From Bordetella sp. H567 (GTDB lineage Bacteria; Pseudomonadota; Gammaproteobacteria; Burkholderiales; Burkholderiaceae_B): DNA of 64,000 bases. The notes below the pieces were generated by a model. That model was not told where the DNA came from, searched no databases, and saw nothing but the letters and a program-made list of their open reading frames with translations. This document shows positions 51,810-60,343 of the stretch, in pieces (within the stretch, counting starts at the first letter, position 1; each line of letters begins with the position of its first letter). Location: contig NZ_CP012334.1 in NCBI RefSeq assembly GCF_001704295.1, positions 2,554,084-2,618,083 on the forward strand, in the 5' to 3' direction. Position numbers and translations under genes: made by a program.

Positions 51810-51890
51810 GGGACGCCGCGGATCCGGCTTCGCCGGTCCGCCAGCGTCGCCCCCTTGAGGGGGAAGCGCGCAGCGCTTCGGGGGTGGGCT
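51810..51890 (+). repeat. Triple-hairpin intergenic repeat, intact copy
   Basis: Three adjacent potential hairpins are visible: CCGGC-ttc-GCCGG, CCCC-cttga-GGGG and GAAGCGC-gca-GCGCTTC. The near-identical inverse copy is at 12101-12182. The element directly follows the thioesterase stop on the minus strand and could stabilise or end transcripts. Confidence 0.8.
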
Positions 51891-52313
51891 TTACCCCGCA
51901 GCCGGCGTCGAATACACGCCGCGGCCGCTGGCCACCAGCTTGCCGTCCTTGTCGAACACCTGGGCTTCGGCCACCGAAACCTGCGAGCCGAACTTGATGA
52001 CCTTGCCCTTGGCAGTCAGGTCGCCCGGCATGGCGGCGCGGTGGTAGTCCACGCGCAGGTCGATGGTGGGCACGCCGCGGCCGGTGCTGGACACCAGGGC
52101 CCAGTCCGCGGTCAGGTCCACCAGCGCGGCCAGGATGCCGCCGTGCGTGTAGCCTTTGTCGGCGTTCACCACCCATTCCTCGCGCCACTTGGCCTTCAGC
52201 TCGATCTCGCCGGTGGCCACCGACAGGACTTCGATGCCCAGCCATTGGTGATAGGGACCGCGCAGCAGGCGCGCCTGGATGTCTTCCTTCGTGGGGAGAG
52301 CTTTGTCAGTCAT
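51891..52313 (-). CDS. PaaI-type hotdog thioesterase
   Basis: A 140-residue hotdog-fold acyl-CoA thioesterase. The active-site segment HGGILAALVDLTADWALVS (residues ~57-75) is the PaaI/YigI hallmark, with TIDLRVDYHRAAMPGDL and VFDKDGKLVASGRGVY following. It probably rescues or releases CoA from an intermediate of the pathway served by this operon. It sits 21 bp after the dehydrogenase gene and before the repeat-rich gap. Confidence 0.88.
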   Translation of the reverse strand: MTDKALPTKEDIQARLLRGPYHQWLGIEVLSVATGEIELKAKWREEWVVNADKGYTHGGILAALVDLTADWALVSSTGRGVPTIDLRVDYHRAAMPGDLTAKGKVIKFGSQVSVAEAQVFDKDGKLVASGRGVYSTPAAG

Positions 52314-52334
52314 GGGATATTCCGTGTTCAGGGT

Positions 52335-53351
52335 TCAGGGGTTGACGATGACCTTGCCCAGCACTTCGCGGTCGCGAATCAGGGCCAGGCCCTCGGCGGC
52401 TTGTTCCAGCGGCACGGCACGGTCGATCAGCGGATCGACGCTGCCTTCGGCCACCATGTCCAGCAGGGCCTTCAGGTTCTCGTCGTAGAAGCTGTTCGAA
52501 CCCTTGATGTTCAGTTCGAAGCTCCAGACGTAGCGCAGGTCTTCCTTGGGGTCGTGGCCGGCCGTCGCGCCGCACACCAGCAGCGTGCCCCCGCGCTTCA
52601 GGCACTTGAGCGACGGCACCCAGGTGTCGCCGCCGGTGAAGTTGATCACGACATCGACGCCGCCTTCGTAATTGCGGCGCTGGGGCTTGCCGTACTGCCC
52701 GATGGCCCACTTGGAGAAATCGGTTTCGCGATAGTTGATCAGGTGGTCAGCACCCAGTTCCTTCAGCGCCTGCAGCTTGGCGTCGCTGCCTGCGCAGGCG
52801 ATGACTTCGGCTCCCAACTGCTTGGCCAGGATCACGCAGGCCGTGCCCACGCCGCCGCTGGCGCCCAGGATCAGCACCTTGTCGCCCGCCTTGACGGTAT
52901 TGTGGGTGATCAGCATGCGGTGCGCGGTGCCGTAGGCCACGGGCAGCGCCGCCGCGTCGTCGAAGCTGACCTTGTCGGGCATGGCGATCAGCTGGCCGGC
53001 CGATACCAGGCAGTATTCGGCCATGCCGCCATCCAGCATTTCGCCCATCAGGCCCTTGGCCTTGTTCAGGGGGTTGACCAGCACGCGGTCGCCGGGCTTC
53101 CAGCCCTCGACGCCTTCGCCGACTTCCGCGATCTCGCCCGCCATGTCCAGGCCGATCACCACGGGCAGCGGCACCTTGATGCCCGGCATGCCCTGTACGG
53201 TGAAGACGTCGTGGTAATTGAACGACGAGGCGCGCACGCGGATGACGACGTGACCGGCGGTCACGGCCGGGACCGGCTTGTCGGTGACCACGCGAAGCTG
53301 GTCGATGCCGCCGTGCTGATTCAGGACCAGGGCTTTCATGGTTTTGCTCAT
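52335..53351 (-). CDS. Zinc-type alcohol dehydrogenase/quinone oxidoreductase family protein
   Basis: A 338-residue medium-chain dehydrogenase/reductase. It begins KALVLNQHGGIDQLRVV, has SSFNYHDVFTVQGMPG, GLDMAGEIAEVGEGVEGWKPGDRV, and the cofactor site ILGASGGVGTACVILAKQLG. The four-cysteine structural zinc loop is absent, so it may not bind zinc. The ATG at 53351 follows AAGGAAA; the longer frame upstream runs into the receptor gene. It lies between the first ABC receptor (38 bp) and the thioesterase (21 bp). It probably reduces an enone or aldehyde intermediate. Confidence 0.88.
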   Translation of the reverse strand: MSKTMKALVLNQHGGIDQLRVVTDKPVPAVTAGHVVIRVRASSFNYHDVFTVQGMPGIKVPLPVVIGLDMAGEIAEVGEGVEGWKPGDRVLVNPLNKAKGLMGEMLDGGMAEYCLVSAGQLIAMPDKVSFDDAAALPVAYGTAHRMLITHNTVKAGDKVLILGASGGVGTACVILAKQLGAEVIACAGSDAKLQALKELGADHLINYRETDFSKWAIGQYGKPQRRNYEGGVDVVINFTGGDTWVPSLKCLKRGGTLLVCGATAGHDPKEDLRYVWSFELNIKGSNSFYDENLKALLDMVAEGSVDPLIDRAVPLEQAAEGLALIRDREVLGKVIVNP

Positions 53352-53389
53352 GGGAGGTTTCCTTTGAAACGTGATGGGGCGATAGCGGA

Positions 53390-54379
53390 TTACTTCATGG
53401 ACTTCGATTGTTGCCAGGGGCCGGTGACGAACAGGTCGTCCTTCAAGGCGCCCTTGATCACGCCCGTTTCCGTGAAGACCTGGTGTTCGCGCTTGAGCGT
53501 GTCGATATCCGCCTGCTCGAACGAGATGCGGTACATGTCGTTCCACAGGCCGGCATAGACCTTGGCGTCGTTCTCGGGCAGGTTGGCGGATTTCTGCAGG
53601 ATGCCGATGACCTCCGGCTGATGGGTCTGCGCCCACGCCAGGGCGTTGCGCATCGCGACCAGCACGCGCGCGACCACCTCGGGATGGGCCTGAACGTATT
53701 CCGCGCGCACGGTTCCGATGCCGATATAGGGTACCGAATTGGTCTTGGTGAGCGCGCGCCATTCATCGGCGAAGCTGCTCAGCTTGGTCACCTTCAGCTC
53801 CTTCAGCTGCGCCACGGTAACCGAGCGCAGCGCGGCCGCGTCCACCTGCTTCTGCACCAGGAACTGCGCCAGGCGCGACTCATTGCCGCCCACCAGCGAA
53901 AAGTCATTGGGCTTTATGCCGTGGTTGGCCGCCAGGATGGCGCCGGCGATCACCGCCACGGAGCTGCCCGCCGGCGACATGCCGACCTTTTTGCCGCGCA
54001 GCTGGTCCAGCGATTTGATGGCGGATCCCTCGGGCACGACGAACTGCACGTCGGCCGGCTGCGTGGCGGCGAAGACCTTCAGCGGCACGCCCTCGGCGGC
54101 GCTGCTGAACACGCCTGCCGCCGGCGCGCCGTAGGCCAGGTCGATGGAGTTGGACGCCAGCGCGCGCAGCGGCGCGTTCACGTCGGGAAAGCGGAAGAAT
54201 TCCACCTCCAGGTTCTGCTGCTTGAGGAAGGGCGTGGCTTCCAGCACGGCACCGAAGCCCAGGCTGACGCCGCTGCTCCAGTAGCCGATGCGCACTTTGT
54301 CGGCCGCCTGCGCGCCGGCGGCGCCCGCCATCGCTGCAAAGGCGAGCAGGGCGGCGAAGAGGGGTTTTCTCCATTGCAT
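53390..54379 (-). CDS. NMT1-type ABC transporter substrate-binding protein, first system
   Basis: A 329-residue periplasmic receptor with signal peptide (residues 1-25, ending GAAGAQAAD). It has the mature start KVRIGYWSSGVSLGFGAVLEATPF and the domain linker GKKVGMSPAGSSVAVIAGAILAA. The closest recognisable types are taurine/sulfonate-like receptors. The ATG at 54379 is preferred to a TTG at 54397. It belongs with the permease and ATPase upstream. The ligand is unknown. Confidence 0.9.
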   Translation of the reverse strand: MQWRKPLFAALLAFAAMAGAAGAQAADKVRIGYWSSGVSLGFGAVLEATPFLKQQNLEVEFFRFPDVNAPLRALASNSIDLAYGAPAAGVFSSAAEGVPLKVFAATQPADVQFVVPEGSAIKSLDQLRGKKVGMSPAGSSVAVIAGAILAANHGIKPNDFSLVGGNESRLAQFLVQKQVDAAALRSVTVAQLKELKVTKLSSFADEWRALTKTNSVPYIGIGTVRAEYVQAHPEVVARVLVAMRNALAWAQTHQPEVIGILQKSANLPENDAKVYAGLWNDMYRISFEQADIDTLKREHQVFTETGVIKGALKDDLFVTGPWQQSKSMK

Positions 54380-54482
54380 GGTATGGACTCCGGTCAATGT
54401 GGGAGGGTGGGCGGTCGATGGTCGTGTTCGGCGGTTCGGTTCGCGTCCGGTTTGGTCGGCGGTACGCCGGCCAGCGCGCGTG

Positions 54483-55250
54483 TCAAAGCGGCTTCCAACG
54501 GAACAGCCGCCGTTCCAGCGGTTTGAGCAGGCCCCCTTCGAACAGCAGCATCAGCACCACCAGTAATAGCGTCCAGGCGAACACCTGGTCGGTCTGTACC
54601 AGGTCGGCCGCCTGGCGCAGGCGATAGCCGATGCCATCGGACGACCCCAGCGTTTCGGCCACCAGCGACACGCGCCAGCCGAAACCGAAGGCCAGGCGCG
54701 CGCCGGAAAAGAAGTAGGGCAGGATGGTGGGCAGATAGATTTTCCGCAGGATTTGCGTGCGCGACATGCGGAAGCTGCGTGCCAGGTCCACGTGCAGCTT
54801 GTCGACGTTCTGCGAACCTTGCCACACATTGGTCAGGATCAGCGGCATCGCGGTCATGAACACCACGAAAATGGTCGTGGCATTGGAAATACCGAACCAG
54901 ATGATGGCGAACACCGCCCAGATGGCGGACGACACGGTGTTCATCACGGCCAGCAGCGGATCGAAGAACGTCGCCAGCACGCGGCTGGAGCCCAGCGCCA
55001 GTCCCAGCGGCGTGCCCACCACCGTGGCCAGCGCGAAGCCGATCAGGATGCGCGTCAAGGTGGTCAGCACATCATGCGTGAAACTGCTGGATCGCGCCAG
55101 GTTGACCAGCGCCTGGATCACTTTTTCCGGCCCGGGCAGCACGAAGGCGGGCACGTGCGAGGCCGCCAGGGCCCACAGCACCACGAAGACGATGGTCAAC
55201 GCCGCGCGCTGCACGAACAGCCATCCCAGGGCCCGCCAGGCTTTGCTCAT
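54483..55250 (-). CDS. ABC transporter permease, first system
   Basis: A 255-residue SsuC/TauC-type permease, about six helices, with the coupling helix VDLARSFRMSRTQILRKIYLP (shortened: SFRMSRTQILRK) and FGFGWRVSLVAETLGSS. ATG 55250 is 77 bp after the ATPase stop; two hairpins lie in that gap. The frame continues upstream but without homology. It forms a transporter with the ATPase at 55328 and the receptor at 53390. Confidence 0.9.
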   Translation of the reverse strand: MSKAWRALGWLFVQRAALTIVFVVLWALAASHVPAFVLPGPEKVIQALVNLARSSSFTHDVLTTLTRILIGFALATVVGTPLGLALGSSRVLATFFDPLLAVMNTVSSAIWAVFAIIWFGISNATTIFVVFMTAMPLILTNVWQGSQNVDKLHVDLARSFRMSRTQILRKIYLPTILPYFFSGARLAFGFGWRVSLVAETLGSSDGIGYRLRQAADLVQTDQVFAWTLLLVVLMLLFEGGLLKPLERRLFRWKPL

Positions 55251-55279
55251 TGATGTTCTCTCCTGTCGCTGCACGACAT

Positions 55280-55327
55280 CCTCCCCGTGGGAGGGAGCGC
55301 GCCCCTCGGGCGGCCGCGCGGGCGCGC
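55280..55327. other. Two consecutive hairpins inside the operon
   Basis: CCTCCC (55280-55285)/GGGAGG (55289-55294) with a 3-nt loop, then GCGCGCC (55297-55303)/GGCGCGC (55321-55327). They lie between the ATPase and permease genes and could tune relative expression; no U-run is present. Confidence 0.4.
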
Positions 55328-56164
55328 TCATTCGTGCACCTTCATGCGCAGCTGGCGCGTCTGTTCCGCGACGTCGCGGTCGGTGGGCGTGCGCGGCCGG
55401 GGCAGGGAGACCGTATCGATCTCGCGGATGCGGCCGGGACGCGGCGCCATCAGGACGATGCGGTCGGCCAGGACCACCGCCTCTTCGACATCGTGCGTCA
55501 CGAACAGGATCGTCATGTTCTTCATCGCCTGGATGCGCAGCACTTCCTCGTGCATCTGCGTGCGCGTCTGCGGATCCAGCTTGGAGAAGGGTTCGTCCAT
55601 CAGCAGCACGTCGGGTTCGATCACCAGGCTGCGGGCCAGGGCGACGCGGCTGCGCATGCCGCCGGACAATTGGTGCGGCCAGGAATCGCCGAAGCCGGAC
55701 AAGCCGACCATATCCAGTACGGCATCGGCGCGGCGGTGCCGTTCGGCCCTGGATACGTTGCGCGTTTCCAGGCCGAAGGCCACGTTGTCGCGCACGCTGC
55801 GCCAGGGGAGCAGGCGGTCTTCCTGGAAGAGGTAGGCCATATGGCGCCACTGGTCGTAGGTGGCCAGCGGCTGGCCCGCCAGGAAGATATCGCCGCCGTC
55901 GTGCGGCTCCAGGCCCGCGATGATGTTCAGCAGGGTGCTCTTGCCGCAGCCGGATGGGCCGAGCAGCGCAACGATTTCACCGCCGCCGACGGTGAAGGAA
56001 ATATCGCGCAGCGCTTCCAGCGTGCCGAAGCGCTTGGACACATGGCGTACATCGAGGGCGTCGGGGCGCGCCGCCGAAGCGGCCGGGATGGCGGCGGGCG
56101 CCGTGGCGGCGGAGGGCTTGGTCATGGCGGCGCCGGCGCCGGACTGCACAGGGGCGCGATTCAT
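55328..56164 (-). CDS. ABC transporter ATP-binding protein, first system
   Basis: A 278-residue ATPase. An alanine-rich N-terminal leader (about 35 residues) precedes the domain start LDVRHVSKRFGTLEAL. Walker A GPSGCGKST, Q-loop LFQEDRLLPW, signature LSGGMRSR, Walker B LLMDEPFSKLDPQT and switch VTHDVEEAVVL are intact. Its start overlaps the stop of the GntR gene by 4 bp; a start at the internal MTKPSAAT is also possible. Transport genes are thus coupled to their regulator. Confidence 0.92.
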   Translation of the reverse strand: MNRAPVQSGAGAAMTKPSAATAPAAIPAASAARPDALDVRHVSKRFGTLEALRDISFTVGGGEIVALLGPSGCGKSTLLNIIAGLEPHDGGDIFLAGQPLATYDQWRHMAYLFQEDRLLPWRSVRDNVAFGLETRNVSRAERHRRADAVLDMVGLSGFGDSWPHQLSGGMRSRVALARSLVIEPDVLLMDEPFSKLDPQTRTQMHEEVLRIQAMKNMTILFVTHDVEEAVVLADRIVLMAPRPGRIREIDTVSLPRPRTPTDRDVAEQTRQLRMKVHE

Positions 56165-56907
56165 CGTCCGCTCCCGTTCAGCGCGCGGGGCACCGGAATG
56201 GCCGCGCCCGTCTGCGCCAGGCTGGCGTAGAGTTTTTCCAGCGTCATCACCTGGAAGGTTTCGATATGGCGACGCGCGATGACTTCGGCGCGCTTGCCGT
56301 CGCCCTCGGCAAGCGCCTCTATCATGGCGTTGTGGTCATGCTTGATTTCGGGTTTGGTCCGCTGCACGCCGAAGCCCAGCGCCACCAGGCGGGACATCTC
56401 GTCCATCAACTGGCTGAGCAGGCGGTATAGCCGCTCATTGCCGCAGGCAGCGGCGATGGCCAGGTGGAAAGCCTTGTTGGCGTCCATGAACACATCGATC
56501 TGGTCGCTCAGTTGCAGCACGGGATGCGCGATGCGGCAGGCCGCTTCCAGGCGGCGCAGCAGATCGATGTCCACGCGGCCGGCGGCCAGGCGGGCCGCCA
56601 GCGGTTCCACCTGCACCCGCAGCGTGAAGACTTCCTCCACATCGCGCAGGGTGATCGGTGCGATCTGGTAGCCCTTGCGGGGCTTGGAGCGGACCAGCCC
56701 TTCATGGGCCAGGCGCACCAGGGCGATGCGGCAACTGGTCTTGCGGATGCCGTACGCAGACATCAGTTCCGGCTCGGTCACGAAGGCGCCGGGGGCCAGG
56801 CGGCAGGACAGCACGTCGCGCCGGATCCGCCCGTACGCGTCCTCGCCCGAGCTCACGGTGGGGCTGGCGGCGGCGGGGCGCGTGGTCTGGACGGGTGCTT
56901 CGAGCAT
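56161..56907 (-). CDS. GntR-family regulator with FCD effector domain
   Basis: A 248-residue FadR-subfamily regulator. The N-terminal winged helix covers residues ~22-90 (AYGRIRRDVLSCRLAPGAFVTE and IRKTSCRIALVRLAHEGLV). The FCD all-helical ligand domain follows, with EVFTLRVQVEPLAARLAAG, the metal-binding D-x3-H type DANKAFHLAIAAACGNERL and a later KHDHNAMIEALAEGD. It heads the 11-gene operon down to 46137 and probably represses it in response to an acid or CoA-ester substrate. Its operator could not be identified in the 178 bp upstream. Confidence 0.9.
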   Translation of the reverse strand: MLEAPVQTTRPAAASPTVSSGEDAYGRIRRDVLSCRLAPGAFVTEPELMSAYGIRKTSCRIALVRLAHEGLVRSKPRKGYQIAPITLRDVEEVFTLRVQVEPLAARLAAGRVDIDLLRRLEAACRIAHPVLQLSDQIDVFMDANKAFHLAIAAACGNERLYRLLSQLMDEMSRLVALGFGVQRTKPEIKHDHNAMIEALAEGDGKRAEVIARRHIETFQVMTLEKLYASLAQTGAAIPVPRALNGSGR

Positions 56908-57055
56908 GGTGGCGGGGCCTGATTGGTCCTGTGAGCTGCTTACAGCGCCGATGAAATACGTCTACAACGGCACCATTCTATGGATGACCAGGCCTTACGC
57001 TAACTAAGAAATTACCCTAAGCATATTCCCAGAACTTTGGTTTGGGCTATTTGGA

Positions 57056-57080
57056 TATCCCCTATAGGCATAAGGGGATA
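57056..57080. terminator. Hairpin between the cupin and GntR genes
   Basis: A perfect 8-bp stem TATCCCCT (57056-57063)/AGGGGATA (57073-57080) with a 9-nt loop, 6 bp beyond the cupin stop on the minus strand, in an AT-rich stretch. It is probably the cupin terminator. Confidence 0.5.
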
Positions 57081-57085
57081 ACCCT

Positions 57086-57562
57086 TTACGGTACCGTCGT
57101 CAGGATGGGCGCGCCCTGGTTCTTCAGCAGCAGCACCAGGAACCGGGCCGGCTCGGTGGCGCTGGCGTTGTGCCCGATGGTGTGGAGATCGTCGGGTCCT
57201 TCGTAGAAGGTCTGGCCCGCGGTCAACGTGACTGGCTTGCCGCCTTGCACCCCCATCACGATCGAACCCTCCAGTACATAGATAAAGCCGTGCGCATCGT
57301 GGCGGTGTACCGGGTCTGCCGCCCCGGGCGGGTACTCGACCTGGATCAGCAGCGCTTCCTTGCCGGGATAGTCGGGAAGCGGCTTGGTCATCAGCTCGGT
57401 CACTTTCGCCAATGGCGGGGGGTGTCCGGCATCGGCGGCGGCCGCTTGCGCGGGGGGGTGCGCGCCGGTATGGCCGGCAGCCGCGGCTTGCTGCGCCGCG
57501 GCGATATTTACCCCGCCCGCGGCAAGAAGCAGCAGGGCGGCGAGCGTTCTGGAAACGATCAT
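57086..57562 (-). CDS. Exported cupin-domain protein
   Basis: A 158-residue small periplasmic protein. The signal peptide covers residues 1-23 (LAALLLLAAGGVNIAAAQ), followed by an Ala/His/Pro-rich stretch and a single cupin barrel. The metal motif HRHDAHGFIYVLEGSI (cupin 1) and YEGPDDLHTIGHN (cupin 2) provide His ligands. Function unknown; such proteins often appear beside stress or oxidoreductase genes. Here it is followed upstream by an NmrA-type SDR gene 48 bp away on the same strand, possibly cotranscribed. Confidence 0.85.
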   Translation of the reverse strand: MIVSRTLAALLLLAAGGVNIAAAQQAAAAGHTGAHPPAQAAAADAGHPPPLAKVTELMTKPLPDYPGKEALLIQVEYPPGAADPVHRHDAHGFIYVLEGSIVMGVQGGKPVTLTAGQTFYEGPDDLHTIGHNASATEPARFLVLLLKNQGAPILTTVP

Positions 57563-57610
57563 GGAAGACTCCTCGATTTACGGATTACAAAGGACGGTCG
57601 GTGCCCGCGC

Positions 57611-58369
57611 TCAGGCGCGCGCCACGGTACGGTCCAGCCAATCCTGGAAGCACGTCGAACCCTGGCGCGCGTCATCGTCCGCCACCAGCGATCGGTCATT
57701 CAGCACGGAGCCGAAGTAGCGCGCATGGACATCGGCGATCACCTGATGCGTGGTGTCCTTGCGCGCGGCCAGGTACATGCGTACGAGTTCGTCCAGGGGT
57801 ACGCGATCCGGGCCGCCGACCTCCACCATGCCGTTCACCGGCGGACGCACCGCCAGATCGGCCACCGCCGCGGACGTATCGTCCGATGCGATGGGCTGCA
57901 GCAGGGCGGGGGAAACGCGCACCGTATTGCCGTCGACGCTGGATTTCATGATGGCGTCGATGAACTCGAAGAATTGCGTCGAACGCAGGATGGTGTAGGG
58001 GATGCCGGAGGACGCAATCAGCTTTTCCTGGGCGAGCTTGGCGCGCATATAGCCGCTTTCCGGCAGGCGCTCCGCGCCGACCACCGACAGGGCGACGTGA
58101 TGCCGGACGCCGGCGGCGCTTTCCGCTGCGGCGATATTCCGGCCGGCGATTTCGAAAAATTCCAGTACCGCCTTGTCCTCGAACGAAGGCGAGTTGGCCA
58201 CGTCGACGACAACCTCGGCTCCCTTGAGCGCGTCGGCCAGGCCCTCTCCGGTAATGATGTTGACGCCCGAGCTTAACGAGGCCGCGACCACGTCATGGCC
58301 GGCGCCGCGCAGGCGCCGCACCACATTCGATCCGATAAGGCCGCTGGCCCCGATAACGACGATTTTCAT
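57611..58369 (-). CDS. NmrA/SDR-type NAD(P)-binding protein
   Basis: A 252-residue atypical short-chain dehydrogenase. The N-terminal dinucleotide site is KIVVIGASGLIGSNVVRRLRGAGHDVV. No YxxxK catalytic pair is evident, which is typical of NmrA-like and complex-I-assembly-like SDRs acting as redox sensors or reductases. Other features are VALSVVGAERLPESGYMRAKLAQE and IPYTILRSTQFFEF. It is divergent from the winged-helix/TPR regulator gene (175-bp gap), which is a plausible controller. Confidence 0.87.
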   Translation of the reverse strand: MKIVVIGASGLIGSNVVRRLRGAGHDVVAASLSSGVNIITGEGLADALKGAEVVVDVANSPSFEDKAVLEFFEIAGRNIAAAESAAGVRHHVALSVVGAERLPESGYMRAKLAQEKLIASSGIPYTILRSTQFFEFIDAIMKSSVDGNTVRVSPALLQPIASDDTSAAVADLAVRPPVNGMVEVGGPDRVPLDELVRMYLAARKDTTHQVIADVHARYFGSVLNDRSLVADDDARQGSTCFQDWLDRTVARA

Positions 58370-58460
58370 GGTTTCTTCTCTCCGTTCAGTGTCTCGGCCT
58401 TCGGTAGGACGACCGGTGCATCAACTATGCGCGGCGGCGCTGTGGAATACTTTGCCGAAA

Positions 58461-58481
58461 CCTTGGATTTCCCTTGGATTT
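58461..58481 (+). promoter_or_regulatory. Tandem 11-bp direct repeat, possible winged-helix operator
   Basis: CCTTGGATTT occurs at 58461-58470 and 58472-58481, an 11-bp period. OmpR-type winged helices bind direct repeats with about this spacing. It lies 64 bp before the regulator start at 58545 in the divergent promoter region. Confidence 0.4.
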
Positions 58482-58544
58482 GGCTTGAGCGGTCGTGGTG
58501 CGCCACGCGGACGCCGTGCGCGGGCGGCGGTTGAGGGATACGGA

Positions 58545-60203
58545 ATGCCATTAGTGTTCGGGGATTGCGCGCTGGACATCGATCGCCGGGAGCTTTCCCG
58601 GGCGTCCCAGCTGGTGTCGATCACGCCCCAGGTCTTCGACTTGCTGGTCTACCTGACGGAAAACCGCGAGCGCGTCGTCACGCGCGACGACCTGCTGGAC
58701 GGGGTCTGGGGCGGTCGCATCGTGTCCGAATCGACGCTGGCCAGCCACATCAACGCGCTGCGCAAGGCGGTCGGCGACAACGGCCAGCTGCAACGCGTGA
58801 TCCGCACCGTGCCCCGCAAGGGATTCCGCTTCGTCGCGGATATCAGGAAAGTCGAGCTGGCTGGCGGCAGCGATCCGGCGGGCGGCGATGCCCTCGTGCA
58901 AAACGTGGGCGCCACGGTCGCGGCTGCCGGTCCGGCGCTCCCGGCGACGGCGCTCACGCCACCGCCCGTTGCCCCGACGGCCACGCAGCCGGCGGCCCTG
59001 CCGCTGCCGAACCGGCCGTCCATCGCCGTGCTGCCCTTCGTCAACCTGAGCGGCCAACCGGACCAGGACTACCTGGCCGACGGCGTGGTGGAGGACATCA
59101 TCGCCGCCTTGTCGCGGCATCGATGGCTGTTCGTCATTTCGCGGAATTCCAGCTTCACCTACCGCGCGCAGGCCGTGGACGTGAAGCAGGTCGGCCGGGA
59201 ACTGGGCGTGCGCTACGTGCTGGAAGGCAGCTTCCGCCGCTCGGGAAACCGCGTGCGGATCACGGGCCAACTGGTGGACGCGGCCACCTGCGCCCATCAT
59301 TGGGCGGGCCGGTTCGAAGGCGTACTTGACGACATCTTCGCCCTCTACGACCAGATCACCGAAAGCGTGGTGGGCGCACTGGCGCCGCAGCTTGAACAGG
59401 TGGAGATCGAGCGCGCGACGCACAAGCCCACCGAGAGCCTGGATGCCTACGACTATTACCTGCGAGGCATGGCGCAACTGCACCGCGGCTCGCGGGACAG
59501 CGTCGAGCAGGCGTTGGCGCTGTTCCACAAGGCAATCGAGGCCGACCCGGATTTTGCATCGGCCTACGCCATGGCTGCCTGGTGCCATTGCTGGCGCAAG
59601 GTCAATGAATGGAACATCCATCCAGCCCACGACGCCGCCGACGGCATACGGCTGGCGCGGCGCGCCATTGAACTGGGCAAGGGCGACGCCGTCGCGCTGA
59701 CCCGTGGCGGCCATGCGCTGGCGCACCTGGCCGGTGAACTCACTGGCGGGATCGCATTGATAGACCGCGCCCTGGTCCTGAATCCGAATCTGGCGTCCGC
59801 CTGGTTCCTGGGCGCGTTCCTGCGCGTCTGGCACGGCGAAACCGAGGAGGCCATCGCGTTCTTCACGCGCGCCATGCGCCTGAGCCCGCTGGACCCGGAG
59901 ATGTATCGGATGCAAGCTGGAATCGCGACCGCGCATCTGTTCGCGGGCCGCTTCGACGAGGCAGCGTCATGGGCTGAAAAAGCGCTGCGTGACCTGCCTG
60001 ACTTCACACTCGCAATGGCCATCGCCGGCGCCAGCCGCGCCCTGCAGGGGCAGGACGAAGAGGCGCGCCGCATGATGGACCGCCTGCGGCTGACCAGCCC
60101 GGAGCTGCGGGTGTCGAATCTGACGGGTTGGCTGCCGATTCATCGACCGGACAATCTGGCCGTCTTCCAGGACGGCCTGCGACGAGCGGGACTGCCCAAC
60201 TGA
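58545..60203 (+). CDS. OmpR-type winged-helix regulator with TolB-like and TPR domains
   Basis: A 552-residue one-component regulator of the CadC-like/adenylate-cyclase-associated type. Residues 1-100 form an OmpR-type DNA-binding domain (ITPQVFDLLVYLTENRERVV and VIRTVPRKGFRFVADI). An Ala/Pro-rich linker follows (110-160). The segment SIAVLPFVNLSGQPDQDYLADG starts a TolB-like domain (to about 275), followed by TPR repeats to the C-terminus. No transmembrane helix is visible. The ATG at 58545 follows GAGGGATACGG; longer frames upstream have no homology. It is divergent from the SDR-cupin pair. Signal unknown. Confidence 0.87.
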   Translation: MPLVFGDCALDIDRRELSRASQLVSITPQVFDLLVYLTENRERVVTRDDLLDGVWGGRIVSESTLASHINALRKAVGDNGQLQRVIRTVPRKGFRFVADIRKVELAGGSDPAGGDALVQNVGATVAAAGPALPATALTPPPVAPTATQPAALPLPNRPSIAVLPFVNLSGQPDQDYLADGVVEDIIAALSRHRWLFVISRNSSFTYRAQAVDVKQVGRELGVRYVLEGSFRRSGNRVRITGQLVDAATCAHHWAGRFEGVLDDIFALYDQITESVVGALAPQLEQVEIERATHKPTESLDAYDYYLRGMAQLHRGSRDSVEQALALFHKAIEADPDFASAYAMAAWCHCWRKVNEWNIHPAHDAADGIRLARRAIELGKGDAVALTRGGHALAHLAGELTGGIALIDRALVLNPNLASAWFLGAFLRVWHGETEEAIAFFTRAMRLSPLDPEMYRMQAGIATAHLFAGRFDEAASWAEKALRDLPDFTLAMAIAGASRALQGQDEEARRMMDRLRLTSPELRVSNLTGWLPIHRPDNLAVFQDGLRRAGLPN

Positions 60204-60308
60204 AATGCCACCAGCGGCGCGACGCCCTGGGGCGGGGACTGCCGCGCGGCGTGTCGCCATCCGGGGCATCCGGCGGTTCGGACTCTTTGGCCGATGCAGA
60301 ATATTCTC

Positions 60309-60337
60309 TTGCGGTAATATAAACAACGGGTTATATA
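60309..60337 (+). promoter_or_regulatory. Promoter and ArsR operator of a probable leaderless transcript
   Basis: TTGCGG (60309-60314), a 17-bp spacer and TATATA (60332-60337) form a promoter. The inverted repeat ATATAA (60317-60322)/TTATAT (60331-60336) lies within it, as expected for ArsR autorepression. The ATG at 60344 would coincide with the transcription start. Confidence 0.55.
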
Positions 60338-60343
60338 TATCGC

